Below, one piece after another: positions 59,275-64,000 of a DNA stretch of 64,000 nt (the stretch's first letter is position 1; each line of letters opens with the position of its first letter). Origin of the DNA: an uncultured Clostridia bacterium (lineage in GTDB: Bacteria > Bacillota > Clostridia > Christensenellales > Borkfalkiaceae). A program made the position numbers and the translations under genes. The stretch is taken from assembly GCA_947053655.1 (NCBI GenBank), contig CAMRTO010000004.1, forward strand, positions 1 through 64,000, given 5' to 3'. Below the pieces are notes generated by a model that did not search any database, had not been told where the DNA came from, and worked only from the letters and a program-made list of their open reading frames with translations.

Positions 59275-60978
59275 ATGAACAAATACGCAGTGTATCACAC
59301 ACCGGACAGTAACTATGCGTACGCGGTTGCGCGCGATACAATCGTCGTAACTTTAAGGACGGCGCAAAACGACGTTTTCGACGGGATAGAAATTCTCTAT
59401 CAGAACAAATATATTTTTACGGAGCAGCGCCTTTCCAAGGAAATGCGAAAGTGCGCGTCCGACGGCGTCTTTTCGTATTACCGTGCGGAAATCACCCTTC
59501 CCGACGCAAGGTTTGCGTATATTTTCAAGCTTATACAAAAGGGAAAAATTTATTACTTTTCCGAGGACGGCATTTCGGACAAATACAGCTTCGGCCTGGC
59601 TTATTACACGTTTTTCCAGTTTCCGTTTATAAACGCCGTCGACGTTCCGCAGGTTGCGGGGTGGACGAAAAACGCGGTATTTTATCAGATTTTCGTAGAC
59701 AGGTTCGCCCGCGGCGATTTTCAAAAGGACGACTCTTACATAAACACAGATTGGAACGGAAAAACAGACAGATATTCTTTCTGCGGCGGCGATTTGCAGG
59801 GGATAGAGAATAAGCTTCCCTATCTTAAAGAGTCGGGCTTCAACGCTTTGTATCTTACGCCTGTATTTTTGTCGGATTCCAACCACAAGTACGGCATAAG
59901 GGACTATTTGCAGGTGGACCCGCAGTTCGGCGGTAACGGAAAACTTAAAAGCCTTTTGTCCGCCGCGCACGCGCAGGATATAAAAATAATCGTGGACTGC
60001 GTGTTCAACCATTGCGACGCCGACCACCCTTATTTTCTGGACGTCAGGGAAAAGGGGCGCAAGTCTGAGTATTTCGATTGGTTCATAATCGACGGGGATT
60101 TTCCGTCGGTCGAAAAGCGCAATTACGCGTGTTTCGCCTATTGCGGGACAATGCCCAAATGGAATACAAGCAACCCCGACGTGCGCCGCTATTTGACGGA
60201 TATTGCTTTGCAGTATCTTAAAACGGGCTTCGACGGTCTGCGGCTTGACGTCGCGGACGAAATTTCGCACGAAATGTGGCGCCTGCTTCGGCGCGAGGTC
60301 AAGACGGCTTATCCCGAGGCGGTGATAATAGGCGAAATATGGCACGACAGCGGTCAATGGCTTAAAGGCGACCAGTTGGACGGAGTAATGAACTACAAAT
60401 TACAGAAAATTTTAGTGGATTACTTCGGTCAGAAGCCGATAAAAGCGGCTTCGGCGGCAAACGCAATGAACGCCCTTTTAATTGCCAATACCGAGCAGGC
60501 AAATTCTAATTATCTCAACTTTCTGGACAGTCACGACACGCCCAGATTTTTCCGCACTGCGGGCGGAAACGAAAAAAGACTTTTATGCGCGCTTTGCGCG
60601 GTCGTCATGTTCCCCGGCATGCCGTGCGTTTTCTACGGCACGGAAATACCGCTTGACGGCGGGGGCGACCCCGACTGCCGCCGACCCTTCGACTGGACTT
60701 TCAAAAACCGTTCGCCTTTTTATAAGGAAAAGTTCAATCGGGTTATCGGCTTGAAAAAGCAGTGCGCCTTTTCGGACGCGTCGGCGGAAATTTCGGAAGA
60801 AGACGGGCTTTTGAAAATAATCCGCAAAACAGACGGCGGTACGGTCTGCGCATATTTCAATACGTCCGGCTCGGATAAAAAAATCCGACCCGACGGAAAG
60901 ACGCTTTTTAGTATAAATTACAGCGACGGCATTATTTCAAACGACGGAAGCGTCGTTGTCGAAAATATCAAAAATTAA
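59275..60978 (+). CDS. Cytoplasmic GH13 cyclomaltodextrinase/neopullulanase-like
   Basis: FYQIFVDRFARGD; DCVFNHC; GLRLDVADE; IIGEIWHD; FLDSHDTPR. Confidence 0.94.
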   Translation: MNKYAVYHTPDSNYAYAVARDTIVVTLRTAQNDVFDGIEILYQNKYIFTEQRLSKEMRKCASDGVFSYYRAEITLPDARFAYIFKLIQKGKIYYFSEDGISDKYSFGLAYYTFFQFPFINAVDVPQVAGWTKNAVFYQIFVDRFARGDFQKDDSYINTDWNGKTDRYSFCGGDLQGIENKLPYLKESGFNALYLTPVFLSDSNHKYGIRDYLQVDPQFGGNGKLKSLLSAAHAQDIKIIVDCVFNHCDADHPYFLDVREKGRKSEYFDWFIIDGDFPSVEKRNYACFAYCGTMPKWNTSNPDVRRYLTDIALQYLKTGFDGLRLDVADEISHEMWRLLRREVKTAYPEAVIIGEIWHDSGQWLKGDQLDGVMNYKLQKILVDYFGQKPIKAASAANAMNALLIANTEQANSNYLNFLDSHDTPRFFRTAGGNEKRLLCALCAVVMFPGMPCVFYGTEIPLDGGGDPDCRRPFDWTFKNRSPFYKEKFNRVIGLKKQCAFSDASAEISEEDGLLKIIRKTDGGTVCAYFNTSGSDKKIRPDGKTLFSINYSDGIISNDGSVVVENIKN

Positions 60979-60996
60979 ATTTCAGGAGGAATATTC

Positions 60997-62262
60997 ATGA
61001 AAAAAGGTATTGTATCGTTACTTGCCTGCGGCGTGCTTGCGGCGGGCGCGGTTGCCGGCTTTACGGGCTGCCAGGACAAAGGTTTAAAACTTACGGTTTG
61101 GGGCTCGGCGGCGCAGCAGGAAACGCTTAAACAGATGGTCGCTAAATTCGAGGCGGCAAACCCCGATACAAAGTATAATATTAAGGTAGGAATCTGCGAG
61201 GAGGATATGGCGGTAAGCAACATTGCGCCCGATCCCTCGGCGGCGGCGGACGTTTTCTGCTATTCCAACGACCAGCTGATTCCTCTTTTGCGCGTAGGCG
61301 CTTTGGCAAAGGTAGGCGGAACCTTCCTCAACGACGTAAAAACCGATAATGTAGAAGAATCCGTTAAATCGTGCTCTATTGCGTACGGCACGGCAGACGA
61401 GGCGGTGTACGGCTATCCGTACGCTTCGGACAACGGTTACTTTATGTATTATGACAAGTCGGTGCTGTCCGAAACGGACGTTACCTCGCTTGAAAGCATA
61501 ATTTCCGTCTGCGAAAGCAAAAACAAAAAAATCGGCTGGGCGGTAGACGTCCCCTGGTACACGGCGGGCTGGTTCTTCGCTTTCGGCTGCGACTACTCGG
61601 TCGAGTACGATTATACCGACAACTATAAGGAAACAAATATAGACATCAGCCTCAACAACGAAGGCGGGATAAAAGCCTGTAAGGCAATGGCAAAGCTTGC
61701 GGCGAATAAAACCGTTTTTGCAGGTAAAGGAACCGACAATGAAAAGATTATAACGGGTTTCAGTACCAAACAAATGGCTGTCGGTGTATCGGGTACCTGG
61801 ATAGCCAAGGTCATGAAGGAAAAGCTCGGCGAAAATTACGGCGTTTGCAAGCTTCCCACCGTAACGGTGGACGGCGATACGAGACAGCTTTCCTCGTTCA
61901 AAGGCTATAAGCTTTTCGGCGTAAATCCCCATAGCGGCGACAGAATCGTAGAGGCGCACAAGCTTGCCGCTTTCCTTTCAAGCGAGTCAATGCAGGCTGA
62001 GCGTTTCGAAAAGCATATGGTAGGTCCTACCAACACGGCGGCGGCTAACGCCATAAGCAACGATGCAACGTTTATGGCGCTTAACGCGCAGAACGCGTTC
62101 GCAAAGGAGCAAACCTCCGTTCCTTCAAGCTTTTGGGAGCCTTTGAAAAGCGTAGGACTGAATATTATCGACGACTTATTAAGCGAAAACGGCGGCGGTG
62201 GAAAGCTTTCGTATGCCGACAAGCTTGAAGCGGTAGAAAAACAGATTAAAAATATAAAATAA
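60997..62262 (+). CDS. ABC transporter maltodextrin-type substrate-binding lipoprotein
   Basis: AGFTGCQDKGLKLTVWGSAAQQETLKQMVAKFEAANP. Confidence 0.93.
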   Translation: MKKGIVSLLACGVLAAGAVAGFTGCQDKGLKLTVWGSAAQQETLKQMVAKFEAANPDTKYNIKVGICEEDMAVSNIAPDPSAAADVFCYSNDQLIPLLRVGALAKVGGTFLNDVKTDNVEESVKSCSIAYGTADEAVYGYPYASDNGYFMYYDKSVLSETDVTSLESIISVCESKNKKIGWAVDVPWYTAGWFFAFGCDYSVEYDYTDNYKETNIDISLNNEGGIKACKAMAKLAANKTVFAGKGTDNEKIITGFSTKQMAVGVSGTWIAKVMKEKLGENYGVCKLPTVTVDGDTRQLSSFKGYKLFGVNPHSGDRIVEAHKLAAFLSSESMQAERFEKHMVGPTNTAAANAISNDATFMALNAQNAFAKEQTSVPSSFWEPLKSVGLNIIDDLLSENGGGGKLSYADKLEAVEKQIKNIK

Positions 62263-62279
62263 GTATTTCCGGTGAAATA

Positions 62280-63794
62280 ATGGATTTGGAATATCTTAAA
62301 ATGTCGCCTCTTGAAAAATTTGCTTTCAATTTTAAAAGCTTTTTCAAGAATCTGCCGAAAAAAACGGCGGCGTTTTTCAAGGCGATACCCAAAAAGCTTT
62401 ATAAGCTTTGGCTTGCGTTTGCGGGTATATTTGTAAATATCGGCGCGGCGGCGAAGGAGGGTGACTGGAAAACCCGCCTTTCCTTCGGCGTAATGGGCTT
62501 CGGGCTTATCGCCCGCAAGCAATACCTGCGCGGAATAATTTACCTTGCGTTTGAAATTCTGTTTATCCTTTACATGGTTTTTTTCGGTTGGAAGTATCTC
62601 GTCAAAATGGGAAGCCTCGGCGAAGTCGCCGTAAAAACGGTGGTAGACCCTATGACTGGCATCGAAAAAACCTACTATTACGATAACAGTCTTTTAATTC
62701 TTTTGTATTCGCTTCTTACCTTATTTATAATGACGGCTTTCGTCTATATGTGGTATCAGAATGTAAAGGGCAACCTATTATCCCAGCAGTTTGTAGAGGC
62801 GCATATGCCCCTGCCTACGACTAAGGACGATTTCCGCTCCTACGCGAATGAAAATTATCATAAGTCGTTGCTGTCGTTGCCCTTGTTGGGTCTTACGGTG
62901 TTTACCATTTTGCCCATATTCTTCATGATATTCATAGCGTTTACTAATTACGATAAGTTTCACCAGCCCCCCGCGCAGCTGTTCCATTGGTCGGGTTTCG
63001 ACAACTTCGTAACCGTCCTCGGCGGAGGCATTTCTTCGGACAGCAAAGTTTTCGCGTACACCTTCGGCGAAGTGCTTTTATGGACGATAGTATGGGCGGT
63101 CTTCGCAACGTTTACAAACTATATCCTCGGTATGATTGTCGCTATAATGATAAACAAAAAGGGCGTAAAGTGCAAAAAGCTTTGGCGTACCGTTCTGGTC
63201 ATAACCATAGCCGTGCCGCAGTTCGTGTCCTTAATGTTTATGTCACAGCTGCTCTCCGACCAGGGTCTTGTAAACAATCTGCTGTTAAAGTGGGGCTGGA
63301 TAAATAAAGCGATACCTTTTTTGACGGACGGTAATTTGGCAAGGGCAACCATTATCATCGTAAATATCTGGATAGGAATACCGTATTCCATGCTTATATG
63401 CACGGGTATATTAATGAATATTCCCGAAGATTTGTACGAGTCCGCGCGTATAGACGGCGCGGGACCCGTCAGGGCGTACATGAAGATAACCCTTCCGTAC
63501 ATGCTTCACGTAACAACGCCTTATCTTATTACCCAGTTTATAGGCAATTTAAACAACTTCAACGTAATATTCCTTCTGACGGGCGGCAACCCTCCTTTGG
63601 AGATGGACGGCAACGTTACCACCGCGGGGCAAACCGACCTTCTCATAACGTGGCTGTATAAGCTTACCGTAACGGAAAACAAATACGGGCTTGCCTCGGT
63701 AATTGGTATTTTTACCTTCGTAATTGTCGCGGTGTTATCGCTTATACTTTACAACCGTTCCAAATCGGTTAAGAACGAGGAGGAATTCATGTAA
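62280..63794 (+). CDS. ABC sugar permease, MalF-like
   Basis: YESARIDGAGPVRAYMKITLP EAA loop; follows MalE-like gene. Confidence 0.95.
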   Translation: MDLEYLKMSPLEKFAFNFKSFFKNLPKKTAAFFKAIPKKLYKLWLAFAGIFVNIGAAAKEGDWKTRLSFGVMGFGLIARKQYLRGIIYLAFEILFILYMVFFGWKYLVKMGSLGEVAVKTVVDPMTGIEKTYYYDNSLLILLYSLLTLFIMTAFVYMWYQNVKGNLLSQQFVEAHMPLPTTKDDFRSYANENYHKSLLSLPLLGLTVFTILPIFFMIFIAFTNYDKFHQPPAQLFHWSGFDNFVTVLGGGISSDSKVFAYTFGEVLLWTIVWAVFATFTNYILGMIVAIMINKKGVKCKKLWRTVLVITIAVPQFVSLMFMSQLLSDQGLVNNLLLKWGWINKAIPFLTDGNLARATIIIVNIWIGIPYSMLICTGILMNIPEDLYESARIDGAGPVRAYMKITLPYMLHVTTPYLITQFIGNLNNFNVIFLLTGGNPPLEMDGNVTTAGQTDLLITWLYKLTVTENKYGLASVIGIFTFVIVAVLSLILYNRSKSVKNEEEFM

Positions 63795-64000
63795 TGGAAA
63801 AGAAAAAGTATAAAAGCAAAAAACTGTCCGAGCGTATCTCGCTTGTGATGGTATACGCCTTCCTTATTATAATTTCGCTTATATGGCTGATACCGTTTTT
63901 AGTGCTTATAATTTTGTCGTTCCGCGGCGAACAGGTCGGCATATCGGCGGACTATCTGTTCCCCAAGCACTGGTCGTTCGGTAATTATATAAAGCTGTTC
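63794..64000 (+). CDS. ABC sugar permease, MalG-like (truncated by window end)
   Basis: MEKKKYKSKKLSERISLVMVYAFLIIISLIWLIPFLVLIILSFRGEQ...; ATG overlaps stop of MalF-like gene. Confidence 0.85.
   Translation, partial: MEKKKYKSKKLSERISLVMVYAFLIIISLIWLIPFLVLIILSFRGEQVGISADYLFPKHWSFGNYIKLF

Noticed and set aside
59353-60357. 334-aa minus-strand ORF
   Set aside because: Antisense shadow of the GH13 cytoplasmic enzyme

Overview
64 kb from a low-to-mid GC, probably Clostridia-like Firmicute. (1) About 1-9.7 kb is an AT-rich accessory segment. It holds the 3' part of a type I R-M locus: hsdS running into a (ACAG)n tract at the window edge, a DUF4062 gene translationally coupled to hsdR, and a Fic protein with a Bro-N-like N-terminus. 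These are followed by a hypothetical gene, a duplicated fic tail, a hairpin-rich intergenic region, a lipoprotein, and an integrase remnant beside tRNA-Gln. (2) About 10-50 kb is mostly core: Ktr/Trk K+ uptake, glmM-glmS, serine dehydratase, pnuC, a dGTPase-like HD protein, a CNNM/CorC protein, tRNA-Arg, pepV-like peptidase, radC, a two-component system, cca, rpsF-ssb-rpsR, a PL1-like pectate lyase, malic enzyme/LysR, plus dispersed palindromic repeats. (3) About 52.6-64 kb is a starch/maltodextrin locus: CBM lipoprotein, GH13 lipoprotein, LacI-type regulator, cytoplasmic GH13, MalE/F/G. The main non-coding candidates are: (a) two ~118-nt insertions (23453-23571 and 52417-52532) with a common multi-stem architecture whose stems differ in sequence but keep pairing, one inside a decayed tRNA-like sequence and one inside a dispersed repeat; (b) a leader ORF MDDDPSS... 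overlapping an intrinsic terminator upstream of the CNNM/CorC gene, suggesting a Mg2+-responsive attenuator; (c) structured leaders upstream of pnuC and the maltodextrin locus. All calls are by eye from the sequence and the supplied ORF track; no search or folding program was run.
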